The notes under the pieces: model-generated
Databases searched by the model: none
Told to the model about the DNA's origin: nothing
What the model saw: only the letters and a program-made list of their open reading frames with translations
Part shown: positions 8,296-17,486 of the stretch, piece by piece
How the letters are laid out: each line of letters opens with the position of its first letter
Position numbering within the stretch: the stretch's first letter is position 1
Assembly (NCBI GenBank): GCA_016282255.1
Contig: JAEEKE010000131.1
Coordinates: forward strand, 1-64,000
Direction: 5' to 3'
Length of the DNA: 64,000 nt
Source: Bacillota bacterium
GTDB taxonomy: Bacteria; Bacillota; Clostridia; Christensenellales; CAG-138
Translations under genes and position numbers: made by a program

Positions 8296-9135
8296 ATGCG
8301 GGGTAAGCTTTCGTCAATATTCAAAACTGCGGTCGTCGCCGTCCTGCTTATGGCGATGGTGTTTGCTTTGCCTGCGTTTGCCGAGGAAGCGACCGACGCT
8401 TCGTTCGAATCACCTTCGCCGACCGAGGTCGGAGAGACCGCCGCTCCTGCAGTCGTCTATTCTGAGGGCTACATAGGCGAGATAATCGTCAGGATACAGC
8501 TTCGGCTCCGCGAGCTCGGATACTTCTGCTTTAAGCCGACCGGCGCGTACAGATCTATGACGGTCAAGGCCATCGAAGTATTTCAGAAGCGCTGCAGCGA
8601 CATTGGAAACAGCCTTGCCGTCGACGGAAGGATAGGCCCCGAAACGATGCGCCGTCTGTTTGAGAAGAACGCGCCCAAAGTACGCATTCCGGACTCCGTG
8701 CATATACCTAAAGGCCCTACTGCCGACCGCGTTAAGCAGACGGGGCAGATCATGCAATGGAGCGAAGTAAAGAAGCTGCTCGTTCCCGGAAGCGTTTTGA
8801 CGGTTACCGACTGCTACACGGGCAAGACCTTCGAGCTTGTCTTTGCGGGCGGGAACAGCCACGCCGAAATGGAGCTTGCGGCCGCCTCCGAAAAGGATGT
8901 TTTCGATACTATCTCGGGCAGCGAGTATAATTTCTTAAAGCGTCCCGTGCTAGTAATGATAAACGGCGTCAACGTTGCGGCGTCGATGCAGTGCTGGCCG
9001 CATGGCTCGGACACTCGCGACAACAACGGTATGGACGGTCACGTTTGCGTATATTTTGAAGGAAGCTGTTCGCACGTGGGCATGCTGCCCGATCTTGAAC
9101 ACGCTGCCAATATAAAGCTTGCTTCGGGCAGATGA
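8296..9135 (+). CDS. Secreted peptidoglycan-binding protein with uncharacterised C-terminal domain
   Basis: 279 aa from the ATG at 8296, chosen because AAAGGTGAG lies 5-6 nt upstream; GTG 8287 overlaps that site. A signal peptide (hydrophobic AVVAVLLMAMVFALPAFA, cleavage about residue 29) is followed by a PG_binding_1 repeat (about 60-120, LRLRELGYF...AIEVFQK...VDGRIGPETMRRLF). The C-terminal domain (about 150-279) contains WPHGSDTRDNNGMDGHVCVY, then SCSHVGMLPDLEHAANI. Similar tails (PHG, GHxCIHF, SxTHG, DxxHQ) recur in Clostridia proteins of unknown activity. The conserved His and Cys suggest an enzyme, but I do not know its reaction. Confidence 0.85.
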   Translation: MRGKLSSIFKTAVVAVLLMAMVFALPAFAEEATDASFESPSPTEVGETAAPAVVYSEGYIGEIIVRIQLRLRELGYFCFKPTGAYRSMTVKAIEVFQKRCSDIGNSLAVDGRIGPETMRRLFEKNAPKVRIPDSVHIPKGPTADRVKQTGQIMQWSEVKKLLVPGSVLTVTDCYTGKTFELVFAGGNSHAEMELAAASEKDVFDTISGSEYNFLKRPVLVMINGVNVAASMQCWPHGSDTRDNNGMDGHVCVYFEGSCSHVGMLPDLEHAANIKLASGR

Positions 9136-9163
9136 GTATTCTCCCGATGATTAAGGAGCTGTA

Positions 9164-9706
9164 ATGAAACATATCCCCAACATTCTATCCGTTTTCAGGC
9201 TGATCCTCGTCGGCGTCTTTATCTTTCTCTTCGTCAAGGAACAGTATCTTTGGTGCATGATAGTCTATATCACCGCTTTCGGCACCGACGTTCTCGACGG
9301 CTATCTTGCCAGGCGCAATAACTGGATTACCAACGCCGGCAAGGTGCTCGATCCGCTTGCCGATAAGCTGATGCTCATTGCGGTGCTTTCCTGCTTTTAC
9401 GCCGTGGGGGAGATACCGCTCTACGTGCTGCTTATCATCGTTGCAAAGGACGTCATCATGATCGTTATCGGCGCGTTCCTGTATTCCAAGAAGGTCGTCG
9501 TGTATGCCGACTGGTTCGGCAAGATCGCGACTGGACTTTTCTGTGCCGCGATAATCCTCACCTTCCTGCATCTTATCTGGGGCATCTTCGGGTTCCATCT
9601 CTACGTATACCTGCTGGCGATAGCCGTCGCCGTCGGCTCGTTCTTCCACTACGGTATAAAGACATTTATCAGGAAGAAGGGCAACGGCAGGATAGAGGAA
9701 AGCTGA
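9164..9706 (+). CDS. pgsA: CDP-diacylglycerol--glycerol-3-phosphate 3-phosphatidyltransferase
   Basis: 180 aa with about five membrane helices. The CDP-alcohol phosphotransferase signature D-x2-DG-x2-AR-x8-G-x3-D-x3-D is complete: D42, D45, G46, A49, R50, G59, D63 and D67. The starting MKHIPNILSVFRL is typical of PgsA, which makes phosphatidylglycerol phosphate in the membrane. It follows the secreted protein by 28 nt with no terminator between, so the two may be co-transcribed. A related CDP-alcohol transferase, such as a cardiolipin synthase of this family, cannot be excluded. Confidence 0.88.
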   Translation: MKHIPNILSVFRLILVGVFIFLFVKEQYLWCMIVYITAFGTDVLDGYLARRNNWITNAGKVLDPLADKLMLIAVLSCFYAVGEIPLYVLLIIVAKDVIMIVIGAFLYSKKVVVYADWFGKIATGLFCAAIILTFLHLIWGIFGFHLYVYLLAIAVAVGSFFHYGIKTFIRKKGNGRIEES

Positions 9707-9727
9707 CAGGCTTTATAACTTGATTTC

Positions 9728-9754
9728 AGGGCATGCGCAAAGCATGCTCTTTTT
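9728..9754 (+). terminator. Terminator after pgsA
   Basis: 9-bp stem (9728-9736 with 9742-9750, one G.T), loop GCAAA, then T-run to 9754. Confidence 0.88.
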
Positions 9755-9755
9755 G

Positions 9756-9784
9756 TTAACATACGGATGGCAGCGGCATATTAT
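9756..9784 (+). promoter_or_regulatory. Promoter of the solute-binding lipoprotein gene
   Basis: TTAACA (9756-9761), 17-bp spacer, TATTAT (9779-9784). The -35 begins 2 nt after the preceding terminator T-run. Confidence 0.7.
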
Positions 9785-9815
9785 AAACAAGATCGAATTC
9801 GGGAGGTTTATTTGA

Positions 9816-10814
9816 ATGAAGAAGATCTTTGCTCTAGTCATCGCCATGCTGATGATAGTTCCCGTTATTGCCGGATGCACGTCAAAAGAGAGCGGCCTGA
9901 GGCACGTCGTGCTCAACGAAGTCACGCGCTCCGTGTTCTATGCGCCGCTGTACTGCGCCTGCGGGCTCGGATACTTTGAGGATGAGGGGATCGAACTTGA
10001 GATCGTGACGGGCGGCGGCAGCGACAAAAGTATGACCGCGCTTATCGCGGGAGAAGCGGATTTTGCCTTGATGGGACCGGAGACAGGAGTCTACGTTGTC
10101 AATGAAGGCAGCAAGGAGCATCCGATGGTCATCGGTCAGCTTACCAAGCGCGACGGCTCGTTCCTGATCGGAAGGGATAAGACGGATAGTTTTTCCTGGG
10201 AGGATCTGCGCGGCAGATCGGTTATCGGCGGAAGACCGGGCGGGATGCCGTTTATGACCCTGAATTACGTCCTCAAAAAGAACGGCCTCATTCCGGGAGA
10301 AGATGTTGAAGTCATATCAAACGTTCAGTTCAACCTCATGGCCGGCGCGTTCGAAGGCGGGACGGGCGATTATGTCACATTATTCGAGCCCACGGCAACG
10401 CTGTTCGAGCGGTCGGGAAACGGCTTTATAGTTGCTAATATCGGGCTTGAATCCGGCGAAGTGCCCTACACCGCGTTTATGACCATGCCGTCTACCATTA
10501 GGAACGACAGAAAACTCGCGGAAAGCTTCATAAAGGCGATCTACCGTGCGCAGCGCTTCGTTGAAACAGCTTCCGACGAGGAAGTGGCCGAAGCCATGAA
10601 GAGCTTTTTCCCGGACGCCGATATCGAGACCCTTGCCCTGGTCGCGCACAGTTATCGCGAGACCGATTCCTGGATGAAAACGCCTGTCATGACCGAGGAT
10701 GCCTTCAACCGGCTTCAGGACATAATGGATTCGAACGGAGAGCTTTCTGCCCGCGTACCGTTCGGTGAACTGATCGATAATTCGTTCGCCGAGAAAGCTG
10801 TCGGCGAAAAATAA
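9816..10814 (+). CDS. ABC transporter substrate-binding lipoprotein, NMT1/SsuA-like
   Basis: 332 aa. A lipoprotein signal peptide ends in VIAGC (Cys at residue 20). The mature part fits the periplasmic-binding fold of the NMT1/THI5/SsuA/TauA group: PLYCACGLGYFEDEGIELE near the start, then GEADFALMGPETG. Family ligands include thiamine-pyrimidine precursors, sulfonates, taurine and nitrate; none can be assigned here. No permease or ATPase gene is adjacent, and both ends are flanked by terminators, so it is a single-gene unit. Confidence 0.87.
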   Translation: MKKIFALVIAMLMIVPVIAGCTSKESGLRHVVLNEVTRSVFYAPLYCACGLGYFEDEGIELEIVTGGGSDKSMTALIAGEADFALMGPETGVYVVNEGSKEHPMVIGQLTKRDGSFLIGRDKTDSFSWEDLRGRSVIGGRPGGMPFMTLNYVLKKNGLIPGEDVEVISNVQFNLMAGAFEGGTGDYVTLFEPTATLFERSGNGFIVANIGLESGEVPYTAFMTMPSTIRNDRKLAESFIKAIYRAQRFVETASDEEVAEAMKSFFPDADIETLALVAHSYRETDSWMKTPVMTEDAFNRLQDIMDSNGELSARVPFGELIDNSFAEKAVGEK

Positions 10815-10819
10815 AACAG

Positions 10820-10842
10820 GGCGGAGCGTCACTCCGCCTTTT
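10820..10842 (+). terminator. Terminator after the solute-binding protein
   Basis: Perfect 7-bp stem GGCGGAG/CTCCGCC (10820-10826, 10832-10838), loop CGTCA, then TTTT. Confidence 0.9.
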
Positions 10843-10846
10843 GTAC

Positions 10847-10875
10847 TTGAAAAATCATCGGGAATGCGTCATAAT
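10847..10875 (+). promoter_or_regulatory. Promoter of the GNAT gene
   Basis: TTGAAA (10847-10852), 17-bp spacer, CATAAT (10870-10875). It begins 4 nt after the previous T-run. Confidence 0.6.
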
Positions 10876-10902
10876 AGGCGCATAAAGCCACGAGAGGTAA
10901 TT

Positions 10903-11397
10903 ATGATAAAGATCGGATTTATGGATAAATCACGCGCGCAGGAGCTGATGCCCGAGCTTTTCGAGCTGCTCTACGCCAACATGAACGAGATCGACCCGGC
11001 GGGAGAGGATCATGATAGCTTTAAGGAAGAATGGCTCACCGAGCTCATCCCGGCTGTAATGAAGCCCGCACGGCGGATAGTTTTGATAGAGGATGAAGAA
11101 AAGCTGATAGGATACTTTCAGTATTATGTCAACGCGGATACGTTCATGATGGAGGAGATACAGTTCGTCAAGGAGCGGCAGGGAACGGGTCTGTTCAGAG
11201 AACTGTACCGTTTCCTGCGCGACGCGGTACCGGCGGACATTGAGTTCGCGGAAGCATACGCCCTGAACGCGAACCTTCGCTCTCAGGCCATCCTTACGCA
11301 CATCGGCCTTGAGCCTATCGGCGAGAGCGCAAACGGCAGATGCATCCACTATCGGGGCGACTGCAGAGCTATGTTCGACAGGATACTGAATACATAA
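10903..11397 (+). CDS. GNAT-family N-acetyltransferase
   Basis: 164 aa from ATG 10903, preceded by GAGAGG; an upstream in-frame start at 10864 lacks a ribosome-binding site. The GNAT fold is suggested by the central strand IVLIEDEEKLIGYFQYYV, the pyrophosphate-loop region FVKERQGTGLFRELYRFL (about 91-108), and a C-terminal AYALNANLRSQAILTHIGLE helix where the acetyl-CoA normally packs. The substrate is unknown. The gene stands alone between two terminators. Confidence 0.75.
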   Translation: MIKIGFMDKSRAQELMPELFELLYANMNEIDPAGEDHDSFKEEWLTELIPAVMKPARRIVLIEDEEKLIGYFQYYVNADTFMMEEIQFVKERQGTGLFRELYRFLRDAVPADIEFAEAYALNANLRSQAILTHIGLEPIGESANGRCIHYRGDCRAMFDRILNT

Positions 11398-11414
11398 TAT
11401 TGATTGCCCGATAG

Positions 11415-11450
11415 ATAAAAGGCGGAACGATGATCGTCCCGCCTTTTATC
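11415..11450. terminator. Bidirectional terminator between convergent genes
   Basis: A/T-flanked GC stem AAAAGGCGG/CCGCCTTTT (11417-11425, 11439-11447) with an inner ACGAT/ATCGT pairing. T-runs occur on both strands, serving the GNAT gene (+) and nrdG (-). Confidence 0.88.
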
Positions 11451-11451
11451 T

Positions 11452-12147
11452 TTAATCCACTCCGCGCAGCTGCGCTTCCGGTATGTATTCCTGAATGATC
11501 TTTAAATATTCCTTCATTTTTTCATGGGAGGCGGGGGAGTGCCCGTCCTCGATCAAAGCACCGGAATCAACAAACTTCTGCAGGAAGAAATGCTTCTCGC
11601 CTCTAAGCCATTCGCCTATACCTATTATATCATTTTCGGTATGAAGATCGCCGACGACCGTAGTTCTGAATTCATGCTCGATCCCTGAGCTGCGGATCAG
11701 ATCGACGCTTTTAAGTATGGGCGCAACGTCGAATCTCCTGAGCCCAACAAGTTTTGCGTAGTTTTCAGGCGCCGCCTTGATATCCATTGCGATATAATCG
11801 ACGATGCCCTCTTCGATCACGGCACTAAGCTTGTCCGTCAGGAATCCGTTCGTATCAAGCTTGAGAAGAAGGCCGAGCTCCCTGCATCTTTTGATGAACG
11901 GGATCAGGTCCTCCTGAAGCAAAGGTTCGCCGCCTGAAATGCAGATCCCTTCAAGCATGCCTCTGCGTTTGGTGATAAACGAGAATACGTCCTCCTCGGG
12001 AATGGAGGGGTTGAGCCTCGGACTGATAACAAGATCGGAATTCTGGCAGAACGGGCAGCGGAAATTGCAGCCGGCGGTGAACACCGTGCATGCGACGTGT
12101 CCGGGAAAATCCAGCAGAGTAAGCTTTTGAAGTCCTTTGATATCCAT
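11452..12147 (-). CDS. nrdG: Anaerobic ribonucleoside-triphosphate reductase activating protein
   Basis: 231 aa radical-SAM protein. The cluster motif is CNFRCPFC in TAGCNFRCPFCQN, followed by ISGGEPLLQ (SAM-binding GGE) and LKLDTNGF. The N-terminus GLQKLTLLDFPGHVACTVF is typical of the TIGR02495 (NrdG2-type) activases, which install the glycyl radical on class III ribonucleotide reductase. No nrdD is nearby, so the partner is elsewhere. The opening is divergent from the heat-shock operon. Confidence 0.87.
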   Translation of the reverse strand: MDIKGLQKLTLLDFPGHVACTVFTAGCNFRCPFCQNSDLVISPRLNPSIPEEDVFSFITKRRGMLEGICISGGEPLLQEDLIPFIKRCRELGLLLKLDTNGFLTDKLSAVIEEGIVDYIAMDIKAAPENYAKLVGLRRFDVAPILKSVDLIRSSGIEHEFRTTVVGDLHTENDIIGIGEWLRGEKHFFLQKFVDSGALIEDGHSPASHEKMKEYLKIIQEYIPEAQLRGVD

Positions 12148-12229
12148 TATAATCTCCTGGCAGGTTTGGTATGATTATAACTCAATTCACCGAAAACTAA
12201 AATATATTATTGCTGTATCCTGCAAATAC

Positions 12230-12258
12230 TTGACATAACGTCCTAAACGCGGTACAAT
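12230..12258 (+). promoter_or_regulatory. Promoter of the hrcA-grpE-dnaK-dnaJ operon
   Basis: TTGACA (12230-12235), 17-bp spacer, TACAAT (12253-12258). The CIRCE operator begins 3 bp downstream, overlapping the expected start of transcription. Confidence 0.9.
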
Positions 12259-12261
12259 GTG

Positions 12262-12288
12262 TTAGCACTCGAAGAGATTGAGTGCTAA
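12262..12288 (+). promoter_or_regulatory. CIRCE operator (HrcA-binding site)
   Basis: Perfect consensus: TTAGCACTC, a 9-bp spacer, GAGTGCTAA. HrcA binds this inverted repeat and represses the operon at normal temperature. It is the only CIRCE copy in the window; a groESL copy would be expected elsewhere. Confidence 0.98.
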
Positions 12289-12361
12289 TAGTGAACTTAC
12301 GACCTCAGTCCATCGACTGTATGATCGCGAACTCAAGGGTAATGAATAACGGAGGAAAGAA

Positions 12362-13432
12362 ATGACCCAGCTGCTCGACGTTAGAAAAATGAATATCCTT
12401 CGTGCGATCATCGACGACTATATCCTCACCGCCGCACCGGTCGGTTCAAGGACGCTTTCCAAGCGCGACGATATTGAGCTTTCGCCCGCCACGATCAGAA
12501 ATGAGATGAGCGATCTGACCGAGCTCGGTTTCCTCGAGCAGCCCCATACGAGCGCGGGGCGCGTGCCGAGTGAGAAAGCATACAGGCTCTACGTAAGCAA
12601 TATCATGGACAGAGCGCGCATCACCGACGAGGAAGCCGAATACATCCGGCGCCATCTCGAACAGCGCGTCAGCGAAGTGGGCGACGTCATCAAGGAGACC
12701 GCAAGGATGCTCTCCGGCATCACGAAATACACTTCGGTGGTCCAGAGCCCGCATATGAGGAACGCAAGGCTCAAGCATATCAGTCTGATCCCCGTAACGG
12801 ACGGGTCCGCCCTCGCGGTGGTCGTAACGAACTCCGGCTCGACTTCATCGACGATGCTCAGCGTACCCATGGGCATCGGTCCCCAGGATCTTGAGAAGAT
12901 CTCCAAGCTTATGAACGAACGCATTGCCGGCTACAAGTTGACCGACGTTCACAAGACTCTGCTCCCGCTGCTGCGTGAGGAGATCGGCGAGCAGGCCGAT
13001 TCGGTGGCCGAGATGCTCGAGAACATCGATTCCGATCTTTCCAAGCAGAGCGTTGAAGTCGTCGGCGCGTCCAAGATGCTCGATTATCCCGAGTATTCCG
13101 ACGTTTCGAAGGCGCGTTCCTTCCTTACGGAAGTAGAACGCGGCGAGATGCTAAAAGAGGTGCTGGCGGACGATCAGGGCGTTGAGATGACGGTCAGGAT
13201 CGGTGCGGAGAACGATAATCCCGAGCTTAAGGACTGTTCGGTCGTTACCGTCAGTTACAAGGTCGGCGGAGAGCAGGTCGGCTCTATGGGCGTTATCGGC
13301 CCCACGAGAATGGACTACGGGCGCGTCGTTGCGGTGCTCAGATGCATGAGCGAAAGCCTCGGAAAAGTCCTTTCGCAGATGCTCGGAGCTTCGGATGACG
13401 GTGAAGACAATAAAAACGATCCCGTCAAATGA
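12362..13432 (+). CDS. hrcA: Heat-inducible transcription repressor HrcA
   Basis: 356 aa. The N-terminal winged helix carries the family motifs VGSRTL and SPATIRNEMSDLTELGFLEQ, with PHTSAGRVPSEKAYRLYV right after it. The C-terminal dimerisation/GAF-like domain ends with GVIGPTRMDYGRVVAVL, also diagnostic. It is the first gene behind the CIRCE site and so autoregulated. A GGAGG site precedes the ATG. Confidence 0.98.
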   Translation: MTQLLDVRKMNILRAIIDDYILTAAPVGSRTLSKRDDIELSPATIRNEMSDLTELGFLEQPHTSAGRVPSEKAYRLYVSNIMDRARITDEEAEYIRRHLEQRVSEVGDVIKETARMLSGITKYTSVVQSPHMRNARLKHISLIPVTDGSALAVVVTNSGSTSSTMLSVPMGIGPQDLEKISKLMNERIAGYKLTDVHKTLLPLLREEIGEQADSVAEMLENIDSDLSKQSVEVVGASKMLDYPEYSDVSKARSFLTEVERGEMLKEVLADDQGVEMTVRIGAENDNPELKDCSVVTVSYKVGGEQVGSMGVIGPTRMDYGRVVAVLRCMSESLGKVLSQMLGASDDGEDNKNDPVK

Positions 13433-13471
13433 TTATTCTTATCCGCTCAACAGCGGATGAAGGAGGCAGTT

Positions 13472-14167
13472 ATGGCGAAGCATAAAAACAAGAAGGGAAG
13501 CTTTGGTATGAACGATCAGGAAAAGAACAAGGAAGGCGTCAAGGCTGAGGAAACCGCGGCTGAGACCGAAACCGTCGAAGCTGAGGCTTGCGAAACCGCA
13601 GCCGAAGAAAACGTAGAAAAAGCGGACGGCCGGAACAGTGAAGAGCTTAAAAATGAAGAGACTCCGGACGACGGCAGCGTGACCCTCACGAAAGAGGAAT
13701 TCGAGAAAGCACGCGACGAGATAGCGAGGATGCAGAAGGAGATCGAAACCCTCAAGGCAAACGTCGATTCCTCCGTTCAGGACGCGCAGCGCATACAGGC
13801 GGAGTTCAGCAATTTCCGCAAGCGCAACGCCTCGATCCGTTCCGAAAGCACCGACGACGGTATCCGTGAAGCGGTAAAAGCCCTGCTTCCCGTGCTCGAC
13901 AATTTCGAACGCGCGTTCGCCGCTTCCGACGATTCGCCCTTCGCAAAGGGAGTAGAAAAGATCTACAAGCAGCTTATCGACTGCCTTAAGAAAGTCGGCA
14001 TGGAGGAGATAGAGGCCGAGGGTCAGTTCGACCCGAACATGCACGAAGCCGTGCTCCAGGATACGGACAGCGACTGCGAAGCCGGCACTATCACCGCCGT
14101 TATGCAGAAGGGTTATCGCGTCAAAGGCAAGATAATCCGCCATACAATGGTCAGAGTCAAAGTCTGA
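13472..14167 (+). CDS. grpE: Nucleotide exchange factor GrpE
   Basis: 231 aa from ATG 13472, chosen because AAGGAGG lies directly upstream; the ATG at 13457 overlaps that site. Residues 1-75 are a long, acidic, Glu/Ala-rich disordered tail. Then comes the coiled-coil dimerisation helix (about 80-120) and the GrpE core with FSNFRKR and LPVLDNFERAF. The beta-wing end GYRVKGKIIRHTMVRV is present. It releases ADP from DnaK. A small stem-loop (7 bp, 13441-13458) sits just before the ribosome-binding site. Confidence 0.97.
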   Translation: MAKHKNKKGSFGMNDQEKNKEGVKAEETAAETETVEAEACETAAEENVEKADGRNSEELKNEETPDDGSVTLTKEEFEKARDEIARMQKEIETLKANVDSSVQDAQRIQAEFSNFRKRNASIRSESTDDGIREAVKALLPVLDNFERAFAASDDSPFAKGVEKIYKQLIDCLKKVGMEEIEAEGQFDPNMHEAVLQDTDSDCEAGTITAVMQKGYRVKGKIIRHTMVRVKV

Positions 14168-14233
14168 CAGAAACCGTTTACAATTGCCCGAAAGGGCTTG
14201 ACTAAATAAATAAGCTTTAGGAGGCTATGAACT

Positions 14234-16108
14234 ATGTCTAAGATCATCGGTATTGACCTCGGTACCACCAATTCCTGCGTTGCCGTCCTCGAAGGCGGCG
14301 AACCCGTTGTTATCCCCAATCCCGAAGGCGCGCGCACCACTCCGTCCGTCGTCGCTTTCAAGAACGGCGAGCGTCTCGTCGGCCAGATCGCAAAGCGTCA
14401 GGCCATCAGCAATCCCGACAACACCGTAAGCTCCATCAAGCGTGAGATGGGCACCGACTACCGCCGCACCATCGACGGTAAGTCCTACACTCCCCAGGAG
14501 ATCTCCGCTATGATCCTTCATAAGCTCAAGGAGGACGCCGAAGCTTACCTCGGCGAAACCGTGACCGATGCGGTCATCACCGTCCCCGCTTATTTCTCTG
14601 ATGCTCAGCGCCAGGCGACCAAGGACGCCGGCAAGATCGCTGGTCTCAACGTCCTGCGCATCATCAACGAGCCGACCTCTGCAGCGCTCGCATACGGCAT
14701 CAATAAGGAGCAGAATCAGAAGGTCCTTATCTACGACCTCGGCGGCGGCACCTTCGACGTCTCCATCCTCGACATTGCGGACGGCGTTATCGAGGTTCTT
14801 GCGACCGCGGGCAACAACAGGCTCGGCGGCGACGACTTCGACGAAAGGCTCATGAACTATATCGCCGACGATTTCAAAAAGAACAGCGGCATCGATCTGC
14901 GCAACGACCGTACCGCGAAGCAGAGGCTTAAGGAAGCTGCCGAGAAGGCGAAGATCGAGCTCTCCGGCATGATGAGCGCAAGCGTCAATCTGCCGTTCAT
15001 CTCCCTCGATCCCGTGACCAACAGCCCCGTTCATCTCGATATGAACATCAGCCGCGCCAAGTTCAACGAGCTGATCTCCGATCTGCTCGACAAGACCAAG
15101 GTCTGCGTGGAGCAGGCGCTCCGTGATGCTAAGCTGAAGACCTCTCAGATCGATAAGGTCATCCTCGTCGGCGGTTCGACCCGTGTGCCCGCCGTGCAGG
15201 AGCTTGTTAAGAACATCATCGGCAAGGAGCCCTTCAAGGGCATCAACCCCGATGAGTGCGTAGCCTGCGGCGCAGCCATCCAGGGCGGCGTTCTCGGCGG
15301 CGAAGTCAAGGACGTTCTGCTTCTGGACGTCACACCCCTCAGCCTCGGCATCGAGACCCTCGGCGGCGTGTTCACCAAGCTGATCGACCGCAACACCACC
15401 ATCCCCACCAAGAAGAGCCAGGCACTCCACCCCGCGGCCGACGGCCAGACGAGCGTTGAGATCCACGTGCTCCAGGGCGAGCGCGAGATGGCGCAGTACA
15501 ACCACTCCCTCGGTAAGTTCCAGCTCACCGGCATCGCTCCCGCGCCGCGCGGCATCCCGCAGATCGAAGTCACCTTCGATATCGACGCCAACGGCATCGT
15601 GCACGTCAGCGCCAAGGACCTCGGCACCGGCAACGAGCAGAATATCACGATCACCGCTTCCTCCAACCTGAGCGAAGCCGAGATCGAGAAGGCCGTCAAG
15701 GAGGCCGAGCGTTTCGCGGCTGAGGACAAAAAACGCAAGGAAGAGGTCGAGATCCACAATCATGCCGACACCCTCGTCTACGAGACCGAGAAGACCATGA
15801 AGGAGCTCGGCGATAAGATCGCCGACAGCGACAAGGCCAGGATCAATTCCGAGATCGAGAGCCTCAAGAACCTGCTCTCCGGCAACGATTCCGCTGCCAT
15901 CAAGGCGCAGACCGAGAAGCTCACCGAGGTCTCCTATGAGGTCTTCGGCAAGATCTATCAGCAGGCTCAGCAGAATCAGGGCGCTTCCGGCCAGGGCTTC
16001 GATCCCAACAGCTATAATACCGGCGCACAGGGCGGAGGAACTTCTTCCTCGACTCATGATGACGGCGTTGTCGATGCCGATTATGAGGTCGTCGACGACA
16101 AGAAATAA
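14234..16108 (+). CDS. dnaK: Chaperone protein DnaK (Hsp70)
   Basis: 624 aa. The ATPase domain opens with [18 protein letters not shown] and includes [17 protein letters not shown] and [12 protein letters not shown]. The substrate-binding domain starts near [17 protein letters not shown]. It lacks the extra segment of Gram-negative DnaK in the N-terminal quarter, as usual in Firmicutes. The C-terminus ends [11 protein letters not shown], like other DnaK proteins. Codon use is strongly biased towards C-ending codons and AAG, as expected for a highly expressed gene. Confidence 0.99.
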   Translation: MSKIIGIDLGTTNSCVAVLEGGEPVVIPNPEGARTTPSVVAFKNGERLVGQIAKRQAISNPDNTVSSIKREMGTDYRRTIDGKSYTPQEISAMILHKLKEDAEAYLGETVTDAVITVPAYFSDAQRQATKDAGKIAGLNVLRIINEPTSAALAYGINKEQNQKVLIYDLGGGTFDVSILDIADGVIEVLATAGNNRLGGDDFDERLMNYIADDFKKNSGIDLRNDRTAKQRLKEAAEKAKIELSGMMSASVNLPFISLDPVTNSPVHLDMNISRAKFNELISDLLDKTKVCVEQALRDAKLKTSQIDKVILVGGSTRVPAVQELVKNIIGKEPFKGINPDECVACGAAIQGGVLGGEVKDVLLLDVTPLSLGIETLGGVFTKLIDRNTTIPTKKSQALHPAADGQTSVEIHVLQGEREMAQYNHSLGKFQLTGIAPAPRGIPQIEVTFDIDANGIVHVSAKDLGTGNEQNITITASSNLSEAEIEKAVKEAERFAAEDKKRKEEVEIHNHADTLVYETEKTMKELGDKIADSDKARINSEIESLKNLLSGNDSAAIKAQTEKLTEVSYEVFGKIYQQAQQNQGASGQGFDPNSYNTGAQGGGTSSSTHDDGVVDADYEVVDDKK

Positions 16109-16161
16109 CGGCATAACGCTGTCAGCGGCATAAGCAGGCATTGCCGACTTGAGATAAAATC

Positions 16162-16187
16162 CGGGGCGCGGCGAACACCGTGCCCCG
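16162..16187 (+). other. Stem-loop between dnaK and dnaJ
   Basis: A 10-bp stem (16162-16171 with 16178-16187, one G.T) with a 6-nt loop and no T-run. In other heat-shock operons such structures between dnaK and dnaJ protect or process the transcript; the role here is inference. Confidence 0.55.
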
Positions 16188-16244
16188 AAGCTTGCATATT
16201 TCGGAGCCTGATCCCTGATCGGGATCCGTACATTGGGGGCTGCC

Positions 16245-17441
16245 ATGGCAGATAAGAGAGATTATTACGAAATACTCGGCGTCAGCAAATCGGCGAGCGA
16301 CGACGAGATCAAAACCGCATACCGTAAGCTTGCCAAAAAGTATCATCCGGATATGAACCCCGGTGATAAGGAAGCGGAGGAGAGGTTCAAGGAAGCCAAC
16401 GAAGCGTACGAGGTGCTTTCGAACCCCGATAAGCGCGCTCAGTACGATCAGTTCGGGCATGCCGCATTCGATCCCACCGCGGGCGCCTCAAGCGGTTTCA
16501 GCGGGTTCTCGGGCTTCTCCGGCGGCGGCTTCTCAGGCAGCGGCTTTACCGGCGCGTTCACCGGCTTTGAGGATATTCTCGGTTCGATGTTCAGCGGCGG
16601 TTTTGGCGGAAGCGGCTTCGGGACCGGCGGGCGTACAGCCCGAGCGAACGCCCCCGTTCAGGGCGACGACCTTCGCTATACCTTGACCATAACCTTTGAG
16701 GAAGCCGCATTCGGCTGCAAGAAAGAGATCTCGTATCGCCGTGAGGAACGCTGCTCCGCATGCGGAGGGACCGGCGCAAAGGCCGGAAGCGAAACCAAGA
16801 CCTGCACCAAGTGCAAGGGTACCGGCACCATCAACGTGCAGCAGAACACCATGTTCGGCACGATGATGAGCACGAAGCCCTGCGACGCATGCGGCGGGAC
16901 CGGTAAGATCATAGAGCATCCCTGCGACAGCTGCCGCGGCACCGGGCGTGACAGCAAGATATTAAAGGTTGCCGTCAACATCCCCGCCGGCATCGACGAC
17001 GGTCAGACGATCCGCCTCGGAGGCAAAGGCGACGCGGGATATAACGGCGGGGCCGACGGAGACCTCCTCGTTTCCGTCCGCGTAAAGGATCATAAAAAAT
17101 TCGTCCGCGAAGGCTTCGACCTTTATACGAATATGTCCATACCGATCACCACTGCGGTACTCGGCGGAGAAGTCAAGGTTCCCACGCTTTCGGGCGAGCT
17201 AAAATACAATATCCCCGCCGGCACTCAGAGCAGCACCACCTTCAGGCTGCGCGACCAGGGCATACAGAAGCTCCAGCAGCAGGGGAAGGGCGACCTTTAC
17301 GTGAACGTAACCGTGGATATCCCGAAGCATCTCACCGAGGAACAGCGCAGGCTTTTCGAAGAGCTTGCCGTGACCTTCGGTACGGAACACGGCGAAGGCT
17401 CAACGCTCTTCAATAAGTTCAAGAAGAACAAAAAGAAATAA
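16245..17441 (+). CDS. dnaJ: Chaperone protein DnaJ
   Basis: 398 aa from ATG 16245, behind a GGGGG site. The J domain (1-70) has the HPD motif in [17 protein letters not shown] Gly/Phe-rich region (about 75-130) has repeated FSGF/GFSGSGF units. The zinc-finger domain has four CxxCxGxG repeats, beginning [24 protein letters not shown] and CDSCRGTG. The C-terminal substrate-binding domains follow. It is a full type I DnaJ that stimulates DnaK and delivers clients to it. Confidence 0.98.
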   Translation: MADKRDYYEILGVSKSASDDEIKTAYRKLAKKYHPDMNPGDKEAEERFKEANEAYEVLSNPDKRAQYDQFGHAAFDPTAGASSGFSGFSGFSGGGFSGSGFTGAFTGFEDILGSMFSGGFGGSGFGTGGRTARANAPVQGDDLRYTLTITFEEAAFGCKKEISYRREERCSACGGTGAKAGSETKTCTKCKGTGTINVQQNTMFGTMMSTKPCDACGGTGKIIEHPCDSCRGTGRDSKILKVAVNIPAGIDDGQTIRLGGKGDAGYNGGADGDLLVSVRVKDHKKFVREGFDLYTNMSIPITTAVLGGEVKVPTLSGELKYNIPAGTQSSTTFRLRDQGIQKLQQQGKGDLYVNVTVDIPKHLTEEQRRLFEELAVTFGTEHGEGSTLFNKFKKNKKK

Positions 17442-17453
17442 CATAATCTGTTT

Positions 17454-17486
17454 AAGGACGGAAAATTGATTTCTCCGTCCTTTTTT
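17454..17486 (+). terminator. Terminator of the heat-shock operon
   Basis: Stem AAGGACGGA/TCCGTCCTT (17454-17462, 17474-17482) followed by a T-run to 17486. The loop holds the -35 of the next gene. Confidence 0.9.

Noticed and set aside
14225-16246. Long open frame (673 codons) on the minus strand opposite dnaK
   Set aside because: It mirrors dnaK, whose strong codon bias removes antisense stops; there is no ribosome-binding site and the sense gene is certain.
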